From: Echinicola marina
GTDB lineage: Bacteria > Bacteroidota > Bacteroidia > Cytophagales > Cyclobacteriaceae
Direction of reading: 5' to 3'
Assembly (NCBI RefSeq): GCF_020463795.1
Contig: NZ_CP080025.1
Location: 437,001-501,000 of the forward strand
DNA: 64,000 nucleotides
Positions 9,888-19,320 of this stretch are shown in pieces. The notes beneath the pieces were generated by a model. That model searched no databases. It worked only from the letters and a program-made list of their open reading frames with translations, and was not told the origin of the DNA. How positions within the stretch are numbered: position 1 is the first letter of the stretch; the number at the start of each line of letters is the position of its first letter. Position numbers and translations under genes: made by a program.

Positions 9888-10793
9888 TTATTCTTCTTCA
9901 ACCGTGATCGTAAACTGCCTGATCACCTCTTTATGGTCATCTACTGAATAGTTTGATCCGATAAACGTCACAGTGTACGTACCAGGCGTATTGTATACAA
10001 ATTCATATCCTTCCAGCGCATTCGTACCTATGTTCTGAAGAGGGAGACCTGTATCCGGCGGAACTTTAGTAAAGTTGAGCGCTTTGGTGATCATCCAGTC
10101 TTCGCTCGGCGGCGCGTTGTATCCACCACCAATGATGTAGGCCTGGGTATTGTTGTTTCTGAAGATCCATTGAGAGGCATCGTTGAGAATGCTAAACGTA
10201 GACCAACTTGCAGTGGGCATCGTCACTACCGGCAGCGCGCTGCCATCTTCCATAATGGTATTTGCCACAAAATCGTGAATGATCCAGTTGCCGGGAACGT
10301 GCGTGGTGCTGGTTTCTCCCACGAACTTAAACCCGAAAAACAAGGGCTTTCCGGACTCCACATATTCGCTGAGATCCAAAACACCGGAGGGCGTTATCGT
10401 GGTATTGGGAGCGATATCAGCTTTGTCGGTAATGTCTGTCCAGCTGGCATTGACCACTCCCGCAGAGTCCATGGATTCAAGGTCTGTGGTAACCATGAGT
10501 CTCAGGGAATTGATTTGCGTACCGCCACCACCGTACTGTGTTACGAGTTCAATCTGCGGAATACCACCATCAATTTCTTTTCTCTCACGGAATTCGTAAT
10601 CAGATCCCGGCAAACCGGAGTAAAATGTAATATTTCCAGCATATCCTGTAAATGCGAATTTTACCGTATCGCCAACATTATAAGTAAGTCCTTTCTCCAG
10701 CATTACGTCAAAGTCGGGAGTATCCACTTCTATTAGGCTTTCACAGGATGATAAGATGGAAATCAACGGTACTATTAAATATACAAACTTCAT
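9888..10793 (-). CDS. DUF5017 domain-containing SusE-like lipoprotein
   Basis: A 301-residue surface lipoprotein with lipobox LISILSSCES. The N-terminal half resembles DUF5017 (DTPDFDVMLEKGLTYNVGDTV, FAFTGYAGNITFYSG), a family normally encoded just after SusD. The C-terminus has a PKD-like end (GTYTVTFIGSNYS). It starts 12 bp after the SusD stop, so it is in the susCD operon and probably works as an accessory glycan-binding protein on the cell surface. The exact ligand cannot be read from the sequence. Confidence 0.8.
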   Translation of the reverse strand: MKFVYLIVPLISILSSCESLIEVDTPDFDVMLEKGLTYNVGDTVKFAFTGYAGNITFYSGLPGSDYEFRERKEIDGGIPQIELVTQYGGGGTQINSLRLMVTTDLESMDSAGVVNASWTDITDKADIAPNTTITPSGVLDLSEYVESGKPLFFGFKFVGETSTTHVPGNWIIHDFVANTIMEDGSALPVVTMPTASWSTFSILNDASQWIFRNNNTQAYIIGGGYNAPPSEDWMITKALNFTKVPPDTGLPLQNIGTNALEGYEFVYNTPGTYTVTFIGSNYSVDDHKEVIRQFTITVEEE

Positions 10794-10805
10794 AACTATA
10801 ATCTT

Positions 10806-12392
10806 TTAATAACCTGGATTTTGAGTAAGTGCTTTGTTTAAAGCCATTTCTGCTGTAGGAATGGGCAGTAGATAATTCCGTTCGGAAATATTGGTTTGGG
10901 CCAGTACGTGCCCCTGAACGGCGCCGTTGGCCAGAGCCCAGTCTTTGTATTCCTTCATCCGATCGACAAAAGTACCCCAACGGATATAATCGGACCTTCT
11001 GGAAGCTTCGAAACAAAACTCCCTTGCGCGCTCGTCTACAATCGCCTGAAAAAACTCTTCCTTGCTCAGGCCTGGAGGCAGATCCGCATTCACATCCGGA
11101 TTGGGAGGAGCCGGAAGCAGCAGGCCGTAAGCTCTTCTTCTCACCTGGTTGATGGCCTCATAAGCTACATCTGTAGGACCGTTTACTTCATTTTCAGCCT
11201 CAGCGATCATCAACAGCACATCTGAATACCGGAGTATCGGGAAATTCTGTGCGGAAACCACTCTGTCTTTTGGTGTGAGCGTCTCATATTCTCTCCTCCA
11301 TTTACCCATGGTTCTTCTCCACAAATCCGGATTGTAGGTCTGTACACCGGGCACGCCTACATAAGTAAAAGGCGCTATGTTCCAGTCTCTACGCAAATCA
11401 GGAGATTCTTTCGGCGTTTCGGTACTTCCTTCATCGATTTCATACAAATCAAATAGCCATTTGGTAGCCAGCACGGCACCACCACTGTATCCGATTTGCT
11501 CGTCGCCACTTCTTATACCTCCCCGTGCTCCGATATAGTAGGTATACTCCTGGGAACCCGAAGACAACAGTCCATAGAACTCAACCTCCCAAATGCTTTC
11601 CTTGATGTCATACTCATCTCTGGCGTACCTGATGAAAACATTCGAATAGTCTGGGTTCAGCTCATGCATTTTCGATTCCTGTACTTTCTGGGCCCACTCA
11701 AGTGCTTCGGCATACCTAGATTCGTCCTTCAGCGGATGGCCGGCCATCGTTAAACACACGCGGGCCAGGATCCCCTGCACGGCAGACCGGGAAATTCTCC
11801 CTCCTCCGCTCAAGTGCTCCGCCTCCTCCACCAGACTCTCTGCCTCCTTCATATCCTGCAGTATTTGTGTGTAAACATCCTCCACCGGTGATCTTGGAAT
11901 GTTTACATTACTGATGTCTGGCTTGTCTGTAAGCAGCATAGGTACGCTGCCATAGTTTTTTACCAGCAAAAAATAATAATACCCCCTAAGGAACAGAGCT
12001 TGGCCTTTGATCCTATTTCTGGCTTCCTCATCCAGCTCAGGATTGTCTACCTTGGCCAGCACCAGGTTTGCCCTGTAAATGCCCTGGTAAAGGGTTTTCC
12101 AAAGATTGGTGATCTGCGCATCTGTAGCGGTATAAATGTACGCCGTGGTATTGAGCTGACCGGTGTTAGTGTACCCAATATCAGTGCTCACATTTAGCCA
12201 GTAGGGAATTACATCGCCATAGGTAGCTTGGCTCCCCAGTACATCGTACACACCCGCCAGACCGGTTTCGAGCTCCGCTATAGTGGAGTATTCGGGCGCA
12301 ATAAAATTGGTAGGCTCCGTGCTGAGGAAATCTTCGCACGACGTGCCAAGTATCCCTAGGAGGAAAATGAAAATATATGATTTATAGCTCAT
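10806..12392 (-). CDS. SusD/RagB-family nutrient-binding outer-membrane lipoprotein
   Basis: A 528-residue lipoprotein with lipobox ILGTSCED. The start FLSTEPTNFIAPEYSTIAELE and the LWKTLYQGIYRANLVL and GQALFLRGYYYFLLVKNYGSVP segments are the classic SusD TPR helices. The C-terminus carries ERAREFCFEASRRSDYIRWG. SusD forms the lid of the SusC channel and binds the oligosaccharide. The gene starts 18 bp after the SusC stop, the standard susC-susD order. Confidence 0.95.
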   Translation of the reverse strand: MSYKSYIFIFLLGILGTSCEDFLSTEPTNFIAPEYSTIAELETGLAGVYDVLGSQATYGDVIPYWLNVSTDIGYTNTGQLNTTAYIYTATDAQITNLWKTLYQGIYRANLVLAKVDNPELDEEARNRIKGQALFLRGYYYFLLVKNYGSVPMLLTDKPDISNVNIPRSPVEDVYTQILQDMKEAESLVEEAEHLSGGGRISRSAVQGILARVCLTMAGHPLKDESRYAEALEWAQKVQESKMHELNPDYSNVFIRYARDEYDIKESIWEVEFYGLLSSGSQEYTYYIGARGGIRSGDEQIGYSGGAVLATKWLFDLYEIDEGSTETPKESPDLRRDWNIAPFTYVGVPGVQTYNPDLWRRTMGKWRREYETLTPKDRVVSAQNFPILRYSDVLLMIAEAENEVNGPTDVAYEAINQVRRRAYGLLLPAPPNPDVNADLPPGLSKEEFFQAIVDERAREFCFEASRRSDYIRWGTFVDRMKEYKDWALANGAVQGHVLAQTNISERNYLLPIPTAEMALNKALTQNPGY

Positions 12393-12410
12393 GACTTTTC
12401 TATTTTAAAA

Positions 12411-15400
12411 TTAGAAAGTAGTGGATAATCCGACGGTAAGTGTTCTTGCCAGTGGATAAGAGGCGAAGTCAAATCCGGGCGTTAGCGCTGAATGTCTGGT
12501 GGAAACATCCGGATTTGAACCTGAGTAGTTGGTCCAAGTATACAAGTTTTGCGCTGATGCATAAAGTCTCAGGCTTTTTAACCTGATCTTGTTCAGCACC
12601 CTGTCGTTGAAGTTATATCCCAAAGAAACCGTTTTCAGTCTCAAGAACGAACCATCTTCTACAACCCTGCTAGTATACCAGGTATCTTTTTTTCCTGCCG
12701 TTCTGAAATGCTCATTACTCGGGTTTTCCGGAGTCCAACGGTCTTCATAGGTTGCATACTGGTTCAGTGAGATCAGGTTTCTTGCGTTTCCTTCAAAAAA
12801 TAACCGGTTGGCGTTGATAATGTCATTGCCATACGACCACTGGAAGAAAATATTCAAATCAAAACCTTTGTAATTGAAATTGTTGTTGAAACCGCCCGTG
12901 TGAATGGGATTTCCTCTTCCTATCACCGCGAAATCCATTTCATTTACTACAAGATCTCCGTTGATGTCGCGGTATTTGATGTCGCCCGGCTGAATATTTG
13001 CGCGGGGTTGACCGTTGGTAGGAATATTATCCTTCAGCATGTATTCCCCCAACACCTGGTCAAAATCTTCATACTGGTACACGCCGTCCCAGATGAGGCC
13101 ATACATTTGTCCTATGGGCTGCCCTACCTGCGCAATGTAAGGATGTGTGTTACTGAAATACTGATCGAACCTTACGTTTTCGAGCAGCGACGTCTGCCCT
13201 TCGTTCAGCTCCATCACTTCATTTTGGTTGAAGCTGATATTGAAATTAGTTCTCCACTCGAAATCATCTTTATGAATATTGATTGTATTCAGTGTAAACT
13301 CCAGCCCCTCGTTCCTGATCTTACCTATATTCTTATACGCTGAAGCCGAATTATAAATATTCGTTAAACCCGTAGAATAAGGCAGATCGGCATTCAGCAG
13401 GACATTTTTGGTCATCTTACGGTAAACATCCAAGGTAACCTCCACCCTGCCTTCCAATACTTCTAGGTCATACCCTATGTCCGTTTGCACGGTAGTTTCC
13501 CATTTAAGATTTGGATTGCCATAATTTTCAAGCAAAGCTCCCCTACTCGGTTCTCCATTGTTAAATGAGTATCCACCCGATCTTGGAATGGAAAGCGTGG
13601 ACAAATAGGCAAAATCTGATACCCGGTTGTTCCCAGTAGCACCATGGCTCAACCTCAATTTGGCATCTGAGATAAAGCTGATACCCTTAAGCAAATTCTC
13701 CTCCGACATACGCCATGCCAGAGCTGCAGAAGGGAAAAATCCCCAGCGGTTTCCAGGTGCAAACTTTGATGATCCATCATATCTCACCGATGAAGTAAGC
13801 ATATATTTCGATTTATAGCTATAATTCAACCGACCAAGAAAAGATGCTAGCCCCCAGCTCGAACTGCCCGAAGTCCCAAAATTCTCAGCAGCTTCATCTA
13901 GGCCATCTATCGCCGTACCTTCATTTAAGACTTGAATGGCGGAAAATCCGTAATTCCCATCCTCCTGCTTTTGTACCACCGTTCCGACCACTGCATTGAG
14001 ACTATGAATATTGTTGTAGGTTTTCTTGAAAGTAAGGGTGTTGGTATTGTTCCAGTTGCTTACCGGTCGGAAATAAATGAATCCGTTTTGCTTCTGATCT
14101 CTTCTATCGTTTCCGGCAGTTGTTAACGAGTTGAAAAAACCCTCCCTTCTAACCATAATATTATTAATTCCACCGGCCAATTTTAGGGTAAGTTCAGGAA
14201 CAATCGCATATTCAACGAACCCGTTGGCTCTAAAGCTATTAACTGCCGTTATTCGATGTTCGTTCTTTGCCGATAATATCGGGTTTACCCTGAAATCCGT
14301 AGAAGGGATGGTAGGATCAAATAGTTCATCCATTACATTTTCATTTTCTCCGGCCACCGGACGGAATCCCCATACCGCAGCCATCAGGCTCAAATTTCCG
14401 TAAGTTAGGGAATTGGAAGAAGACTGGGTCATGATAGCTCCGTGTGTCTTCTCGCTGCTGTAGACTATATCTGCTCCAACGTTAATTTTTTTGTTGACCT
14501 CCTGATCTAAGGTAATCCTTCCTGAGTAACGTCTGAAGCCTGAATTGACAGCTATACCATCTTGGTTGAGTATATTTCCGGAAAGAGAATAGTTCGTTTT
14601 GCCGTTTCCACCCCGAATGGAAATGTCATGATTAAGGATGGGAGCATTTTGGTAAATCTGATCCTGCAGATCGATACTTTCGACGTTGCGATAGTCTTCT
14701 AGCGATTTTCCATTCGTGAAATAAATTTTGTCGGCAACTTCAGGATTCAACTCGCTTTGGTACTTTACGAATTGGTAAGCATCCATCAGCTTGATGGGCT
14801 TTGGGTTTTGTGAAATCCCGTAGTACATATTGTATGAAATCTCCGGAGCTCCCTGCTTTCCTCTCTTGGTGGTAATAATGATAACACCGTTGGCTCCACG
14901 TGCACCGTAAATTGCTGTTGCAGAGGCATCCTTGAGCACCGTCATTGACTCTATATCATTTATATTCAACGTATTAGCATAGGAATCTTCCATAGGAAAA
15001 CCGTCAACTACATATAGTGGTGCGGTAGAACCGGTGATGGAACCGACACCCCGGATGATTATATTATTATTTGAGCCAGGCTGACCGTCATTACCTGAAA
15101 CCATCACCCCTGCTACCCTTCCGGCCAGTGCCTCATCAAAAGACTTGACAGGTGCTTTTTGTACGTCTTCAATCTCAACGGTTTCAATGGAGCCTGTCAG
15201 GTCTTTTTTGGTTGTTGTCCCGTAGCCTACCACTACTACCTCACTAAGAGAGGCAACATCCAGCTCCATGACTATATCCATGACTGCCCGGCCGTCGATG
15301 GGTATTTCCTGTGTACGGTACCCTATAAATGAAAATATAAGTGTCCCGGTACTATCAGGTACTTTTATATTGTAGTTCCCCATGGCATCCGTTACAGTAC

Positions 15401-15557
15401 CGATAGTGGTTCCTTTTAACAAAATACTTACGCCAGGAAGGCCTTCTTCGCTTTCACCGTCGGCGACTGTACCCTTCAGGATAATTTCCTGGGCAAATCC
15501 GTCTGATGCCCATATGAAGAACAGCATCAGAAAGAATAGTTTGTAGAAATGTTTCAT
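12411..15557 (-). CDS. SusC/RagA-family TonB-linked outer-membrane receptor
   Basis: A complete SusC of about 1048 residues. The ATG at 15557 is chosen because it opens into a signal peptide (MKHFYKLFFLMLFFIWASDG); a TTG seven codons upstream would spoil it. It has a carboxypeptidase-regulatory-like domain (LKGTVADGESEEGLPGVSIL), TonB box and plug (EVVVVGYGTTTKKDLTGSIE, NNIIIRGVGSITGSTAPLYV, SATAIYGARGANGVIIITTK) and a long beta-barrel ending in an aromatic residue (LSTTF), as outer-membrane proteins do. It imports glycan fragments with the SusD encoded next. A putative GntR operator lies 24 bp upstream of the start. Confidence 0.95.
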   Translation of the reverse strand: MKHFYKLFFLMLFFIWASDGFAQEIILKGTVADGESEEGLPGVSILLKGTTIGTVTDAMGNYNIKVPDSTGTLIFSFIGYRTQEIPIDGRAVMDIVMELDVASLSEVVVVGYGTTTKKDLTGSIETVEIEDVQKAPVKSFDEALAGRVAGVMVSGNDGQPGSNNNIIIRGVGSITGSTAPLYVVDGFPMEDSYANTLNINDIESMTVLKDASATAIYGARGANGVIIITTKRGKQGAPEISYNMYYGISQNPKPIKLMDAYQFVKYQSELNPEVADKIYFTNGKSLEDYRNVESIDLQDQIYQNAPILNHDISIRGGNGKTNYSLSGNILNQDGIAVNSGFRRYSGRITLDQEVNKKINVGADIVYSSEKTHGAIMTQSSSNSLTYGNLSLMAAVWGFRPVAGENENVMDELFDPTIPSTDFRVNPILSAKNEHRITAVNSFRANGFVEYAIVPELTLKLAGGINNIMVRREGFFNSLTTAGNDRRDQKQNGFIYFRPVSNWNNTNTLTFKKTYNNIHSLNAVVGTVVQKQEDGNYGFSAIQVLNEGTAIDGLDEAAENFGTSGSSSWGLASFLGRLNYSYKSKYMLTSSVRYDGSSKFAPGNRWGFFPSAALAWRMSEENLLKGISFISDAKLRLSHGATGNNRVSDFAYLSTLSIPRSGGYSFNNGEPSRGALLENYGNPNLKWETTVQTDIGYDLEVLEGRVEVTLDVYRKMTKNVLLNADLPYSTGLTNIYNSASAYKNIGKIRNEGLEFTLNTINIHKDDFEWRTNFNISFNQNEVMELNEGQTSLLENVRFDQYFSNTHPYIAQVGQPIGQMYGLIWDGVYQYEDFDQVLGEYMLKDNIPTNGQPRANIQPGDIKYRDINGDLVVNEMDFAVIGRGNPIHTGGFNNNFNYKGFDLNIFFQWSYGNDIINANRLFFEGNARNLISLNQYATYEDRWTPENPSNEHFRTAGKKDTWYTSRVVEDGSFLRLKTVSLGYNFNDRVLNKIRLKSLRLYASAQNLYTWTNYSGSNPDVSTRHSALTPGFDFASYPLARTLTVGLSTTF

Positions 15558-15580
15558 AGCTTCAATAATAAAATTCAATG

Positions 15581-15593
15581 TTAACGCACTAAG
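15581..15593 (-). promoter_or_regulatory. Putative GntR operator 2, upstream of SusC
   Basis: A second exact copy of TTAACGCACTAAG, in the 55-bp gap between the MFS stop and the SusC start. Its position suggests that susCD has its own regulated promoter or a regulated read-through point. Confidence 0.65.
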
Positions 15594-15612
15594 TTAAATA
15601 TTACAAAACTTC

Positions 15613-16860
15613 TTATGCTTTTACTTTAATAGAATGCCGGACTGTTATCGGATTCAAGTTAGGAATAAACATGACCATAATGATAAAAGCAAGCGGGTAC
15701 ATGATCCCTGCAACCCACCACAGAGGGGCATAGGAATACTTTTGCACGACCATTCCGATTATTGGATTTACCAGCATTCCAGCTATTGCTCCGGCAGTTC
15801 CAGACAGTCCCACTACCGTTGAGGTCGCATATTTTCCAAATATATCAGAGATAGCTGTGACATAGTTGGTGATCCAGAAACCATGGGCAAGCATCATAAT
15901 TGCCATGAACCCAACAGCCAGTTCCACCGACGACACTCGGGTAATAAAAGGTGCAATCAGCGTGAGCAGGGCAGCAATTCCCATCACCCATTTACGGGCA
16001 GCATTTACCGAAAGGTTCTTCGCAATCAATTTATCGGATATCCACCCCCCTATGATATTAGAAATGCCCAGAGCCATGAATGGTATCCAGAAAAGCTCCC
16101 CGATCCTATCAAAGGACAGTCCACGTTCCTCACTCAAATACTTGGGCACCCAGAACATGAGAAAATAGAATACTGGATCCAATAATAGACGCATTAAAAC
16201 AAAGACTCGTGCCGATCTGTTTTTGATGATCTCAAGAAATGATATTCCTTCTGCCCGTTTGAGTGGAACATTTACCTCTCGCTGCTGTTTGTCGGCTCGC
16301 TTTTTTCTCCATGAAATTGTCCCCCATACCAACACCCACAGAACGCCGAACACTCCTGGAATAATAAAAGCCCATCGCCAACCATAGTTACCGGAAATAA
16401 TAATGGTAAGTGGCGGAGCCACTACTGCGCCGATTGCAGAACCACCAATGGCAATCCCATTCGCCAGTGCGCGCTCTCTTTTTCCGAACCATTCATAAAC
16501 AGTTTTTGCCGCTCCTGGAAAACACCCTCCTTCTCCCACTCCAAGCAAAAACCTGAACATGAGTAAGTGATAAAAGCCACTCATTACCCCATGCAGCACA
16601 CTAGCTATTGACCATATTGCTACAGAAAGTGTAAGACCAAGCTTTGCCCCAATTTTATCAATCAATCGGCCCGCGATGGTAAACATCAAAGCGTAACTAA
16701 TAAGGAAACCCGTGTTGATCACTCCGTATTGTACATCAGTAATGTTCAGTTCTTCCTGTATCTTAATAATGGTCATTGACAATACTTGTCTGTCGAGGAA
16801 ACTAAGACCTGTAGCCACAAATACCAAGGCCAGAATAAACCATCTAATTTTTCCCTTCAT
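15613..16860 (-). CDS. MFS transporter, hexuronate/anion-cation symporter type
   Basis: A 415-residue inner-membrane carrier with about 12 hydrophobic helices. It has TM1 (LSFLDRQVLSMTIIKIQEEL), the loop 2-3 signature GRLIDKIGAKLGL, and a TM4-5 region (FLLGVGEGGCFPGAAKTV) like the ExuT/GudP sugar-acid group. The likely role is uptake of a monosaccharide or sugar acid released in the periplasm by the enzymes of this locus. The exact substrate is an inference from family and context. A putative operator starts 4 bp upstream of the ATG. Confidence 0.85.
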   Translation of the reverse strand: MKGKIRWFILALVFVATGLSFLDRQVLSMTIIKIQEELNITDVQYGVINTGFLISYALMFTIAGRLIDKIGAKLGLTLSVAIWSIASVLHGVMSGFYHLLMFRFLLGVGEGGCFPGAAKTVYEWFGKRERALANGIAIGGSAIGAVVAPPLTIIISGNYGWRWAFIIPGVFGVLWVLVWGTISWRKKRADKQQREVNVPLKRAEGISFLEIIKNRSARVFVLMRLLLDPVFYFLMFWVPKYLSEERGLSFDRIGELFWIPFMALGISNIIGGWISDKLIAKNLSVNAARKWVMGIAALLTLIAPFITRVSSVELAVGFMAIMMLAHGFWITNYVTAISDIFGKYATSTVVGLSGTAGAIAGMLVNPIIGMVVQKYSYAPLWWVAGIMYPLAFIIMVMFIPNLNPITVRHSIKVKA

Positions 16861-16864
16861 AATC

Positions 16865-16877
16865 TTAACGCACTAAG
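16865..16877 (-). promoter_or_regulatory. Putative GntR operator 3, abutting the MFS start codon
   Basis: TTAACGCACTAAG, here extended to CTTA-N6-TAAG, lies 4 bp before the MFS ATG. Bound repressor would sit on the translation-initiation region or act as a roadblock downstream of the promoter. Confidence 0.65.
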
Positions 16878-17034
16878 TATATTGTTCAATAATAGAAGTA
16901 TAGTTTAATAAAAGCAAATATTTTAACATATTTTTTCGTGAAAGAGAAACAGCCAACTATAAAGTTGTAAACATGGGATATTTATTATCCTGATATGGTC
17001 CAATACTCAAATCGAGTATAGAAAAAAACCAAAC

Positions 17035-17047
17035 TTAACGCACTAAG
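17035..17047 (-). promoter_or_regulatory. Putative GntR operator 4 overlapping a -7 element
   Basis: Another CTTAACGCACTAAG copy in the 224-bp gap before the MFS gene. On the minus strand TAAGTTTG (17030-17037) fits the Bacteroidota -7 consensus TAnnTTTG and shares bases with the operator, so binding should block the promoter of the transporter-susCD transcript. I see no convincing -33 TTG at standard spacing. Confidence 0.6.
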
Positions 17048-17084
17048 AAAATCTATTAAAAAATAAATTATTTATTCTTTACCT

Positions 17085-17858
17085 TTATATTTTTCTTTCA
17101 GTATTAACTGAATTTCCATAATATTCGGGATTGGCGACAATGGCAAATTTATACTTGTCTCCACGATAGTAGGATTTTTCGATTTCAACAACTGTATCAG
17201 AACAACACAAAACTACACTGTCAAGCACAAATGCCGGCAAAGGATCCGATACTTCAAAATTATTTTCCTCGGCTTGCGGCATAAGGATCATTGTGCTAAG
17301 GTTTTGTTTAATATCTGAGATCTTAAGATTGTATTTGTCTTCGTAAATCTTGAAATATGAAATCTCGGTAGACATCATATTGATCTTAGGACAAAGCTTG
17401 AGAGAGATGTATTTAATTTCATCTTTAAGTATAATATCGTCGGCGTAGCGCACTTGATGTATTTTGAGGATAGGGCCTTCCATGATATAATGCTTTCCAC
17501 TTATTTCAGAGGATACGCCGTGCTGTAATATTGTTTTTTCTAATACGATGTTTTTCGGATTAAATCCTTCTGCCTTCAAACTTTCATTGAAGCCCCGCCG
17601 AGTAGAATCAATAGAACCTAGGGTGCGAAGGATATGATGATCTTCGGTCCTGTTCAAAACAAAAGTCCCCTTTCCTTTTATTCGCTGGGCCCAACCTCTA
17701 GATTCAATTTCCAGAAGACTTTTGCGGGCAGTAGTGTTGCTTACTTCATATTGTTTTATCAGTTCATTCTCAGAGGGCACCCTATCTCCTGGTTGTAATT
17801 CTCCAGATTTTATTTTCTCAATGATATCTTCACTTATAGATAAGAATTTTGGTTTCAT
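17085..17858 (-). CDS. GntR-family (HutC/UTRA) transcriptional regulator
   Basis: A 257-residue repressor. The winged-helix GntR domain is at about residues 7-66 (IKSGELQPGDRVPSENELI, VSNTTARKSL, GKGTFVLNR). A UTRA effector-binding domain follows from about 80 to the end, including the usual IEKSYYRGDKYKFAI strand-turn. Such proteins normally release DNA on binding a sugar or sugar-phosphate. It heads the locus and has a degenerate copy of the shared 13-mer just upstream of its own start, which suggests autoregulation and control of all following genes. Confidence 0.9.
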   Translation of the reverse strand: MKPKFLSISEDIIEKIKSGELQPGDRVPSENELIKQYEVSNTTARKSLLEIESRGWAQRIKGKGTFVLNRTEDHHILRTLGSIDSTRRGFNESLKAEGFNPKNIVLEKTILQHGVSSEISGKHYIMEGPILKIHQVRYADDIILKDEIKYISLKLCPKINMMSTEISYFKIYEDKYNLKISDIKQNLSTMILMPQAEENNFEVSDPLPAFVLDSVVLCCSDTVVEIEKSYYRGDKYKFAIVANPEYYGNSVNTERKI

Positions 17859-17879
17859 GTTATCGATATTTTCAAAATG

Positions 17880-17892
17880 CTACCGCACTAAC
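17880..17892 (-). promoter_or_regulatory. Degenerate GntR operator 5 upstream of the regulator gene
   Basis: CTACCGCACTAAC keeps the CGCACTAA core of the other four sites and lies 21 bp before the GntR start, the expected place for autorepression. The match is weaker, so confidence is lower. Confidence 0.45.
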
Positions 17893-17925
17893 TTAACATT
17901 TTTTTTCGGATTGCCTGACTACTAA

Positions 17926-18258
17926 AGTAAAGAATATAATCAAAATAGGATGTTGTATATAATTCACATTAGGATAATGGCCTCAAACTTTCAGAGTTCT
18001 ATCCCTTAGACCATGCTTATTTCCGAAGCATCTAAATGCGTTAGATAGATCAAATCCACAAATCATAAAAGAATTTAAGTGTTATTTGAAATCCTGTCAT
18101 TATTTCAAAACGAGACATACTTTACCTCGGAGCATCGCCATAATATAGCTTGAAATACTCAGTTTGCTACCAATAACTATAACAGCGATAATCGCCGTCA
18201 TAATTGAATCACGAGAACTAATCAAAAGTCTAGTCTGATACGACATTAAGTAAATAAT
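17926..18258 (+). other. Intergenic stretch without a supported gene
   Basis: This AT-rich stretch lies between the regulator promoter and the IS200 relic. A short minus-strand reading frame at 18100-18282 contains a hydrophobic segment, but its start lies inside the IS200 end hairpin, so I regard it as an unrecognisable fragment. It is probably the left margin of the mobile debris. Confidence 0.5.
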
Positions 18259-18279
18259 CCTCGGGGCAAGCCCACGAGG
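18259..18279 (-). repeat. Subterminal hairpin of an IS200-type end
   Basis: An inverted repeat of the form CCTCG(T)GGGC-TT-GCCC(C)GAGG lies 10 bp after the end of the transposase relic. IS200/IS605 elements are recognised at imperfect subterminal hairpins like this instead of terminal inverted repeats. Confidence 0.55.
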
Positions 18280-18288
18280 CATTGTTGG

Positions 18289-18622
18289 TCAGTCGAATAT
18301 TTTTAGTTGATAATTGGTCTTCAGTTTTTTGTATTCTTTTTCCAGCCCTTGATTCTTTACGTAATTAGCGATCTTTTACTCAGTTCCATGTTGGCCTATC
18401 GTATTGACAAAATATCCTTTCCCCCAAAATCCCCACCCCAGAGCTTCTTTTTCACCTCAGGGCATTCTTTAAACACCTCTCGAGCCACTAAACTCTTTAT
18501 CGTTCTCACTATCTTGGTTATACTATACGTTGGAACCGATTGGATCAGAAAGTGTACATGGTCAGCATCTATACCGATTTCTAGAAATTTAATCTCATAT
18601 CTTAGTTCTATCTGTTCACAGG
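18289..18622 (-). pseudogene. IS200/IS605-type Y1 transposase (TnpA) relic
   Basis: The minus strand encodes the central and C-terminal part of a TnpA, including the metal-binding block GIDADHVHFLIQS and VPTYSITKIVRTIKS. About 45 N-terminal residues are missing. The frame breaks near 18428 in a T-run: restoring one base gives DFWGKGYFVNTIGQHGTE. A TAA then follows in frame before IANYVKNQG, where the catalytic Tyr would lie. So it is truncated, frameshifted and interrupted by a stop. Its upstream end abuts the broken RhuM gene at about 18622-18628. Confidence 0.8.
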
Positions 18623-18627
18623 TCGAT

Positions 18628-19223
18628 GACACCTTGATACTCGGAAATAGTCGGATAAATAGCTTGAACATTACTTACCCCCTTTGATCAAGATTCTCGT
18701 GGTCATAATCATCCAATAACTCCAGTCCTTTCGCAAACTGGCCTAGCCACTGGAAGTTGGTATCATCGATTTTTTCTTCAATTGCCCTGCTTAAAATTCG
18801 AATCCCATTTTTCAAGGTCTGAACCTCTTGTTGCTTTTGTGCTAGTCTCTTTTCATTAATGGCATACCCTTTAATTAAATAGTCCTTCAATTTGGCGGTA
18901 GCCCATTAACGAAATTGAACACCTCTTTTGGAATTGACCCTATATCCTACTGAGATTATTGCGTCAAGATTATAAAATTTTATGGTTCTTCTTACTTTGC
19001 GCTTTCCCTCTTGGCGAACTACCGAGAAATCCTCGGTAGTTGAGTTCTCATCAAGTTCCTCCTCACTAAAAATATTTTTTAAATGTAACCCAATGGTATC
19101 TGTATCTTTGGCAAAGAACTCTCCCATTTGTTTTTGGTTTAACCACACCGTATTATTCTGAAAATTAACTTCGATCTGGGTTTGCCCATCAATCCCTTGA
19201 TAAATTTCTATTTGCTTTTCCAT
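18628..19223 (-). pseudogene. RhuM-family gene, decayed copy of 42555-43517
   Basis: Compared with the intact copy further right, this gene has three lesions. Codon 106 has changed from CAA to TAA (FR-stop-WATAKLKDY). One base is lost near 18680 (CAAAGGGGG instead of CAAAAGGGGG), giving LDQRG-stop. Homology ends after SEYQ..I at about 18628, where the IS200 relic begins, so the whole Fic-like C-terminal half is gone. The readable N-terminal part still shows the RhuM pattern (TVWLNQKQMGEFFAKDTDTI, NLDAIISVGYRVNSKRG). Confidence 0.85.
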
Positions 19224-19320
19224 TTAATTGTTTAGGTAATGTTTAATAAAAATTCAGAACATTATTTTAGGTCTTTTCACAATTCTAAACCATTCTTACC
19301 CAGTTGTCTAAGATATTCAC

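Noticed and set aside
18100-18282. Minus-strand 60-codon frame with a hydrophobic stretch
   Set aside because: Its start lies inside the IS200 end hairpin, so it is a chance frame in debris.
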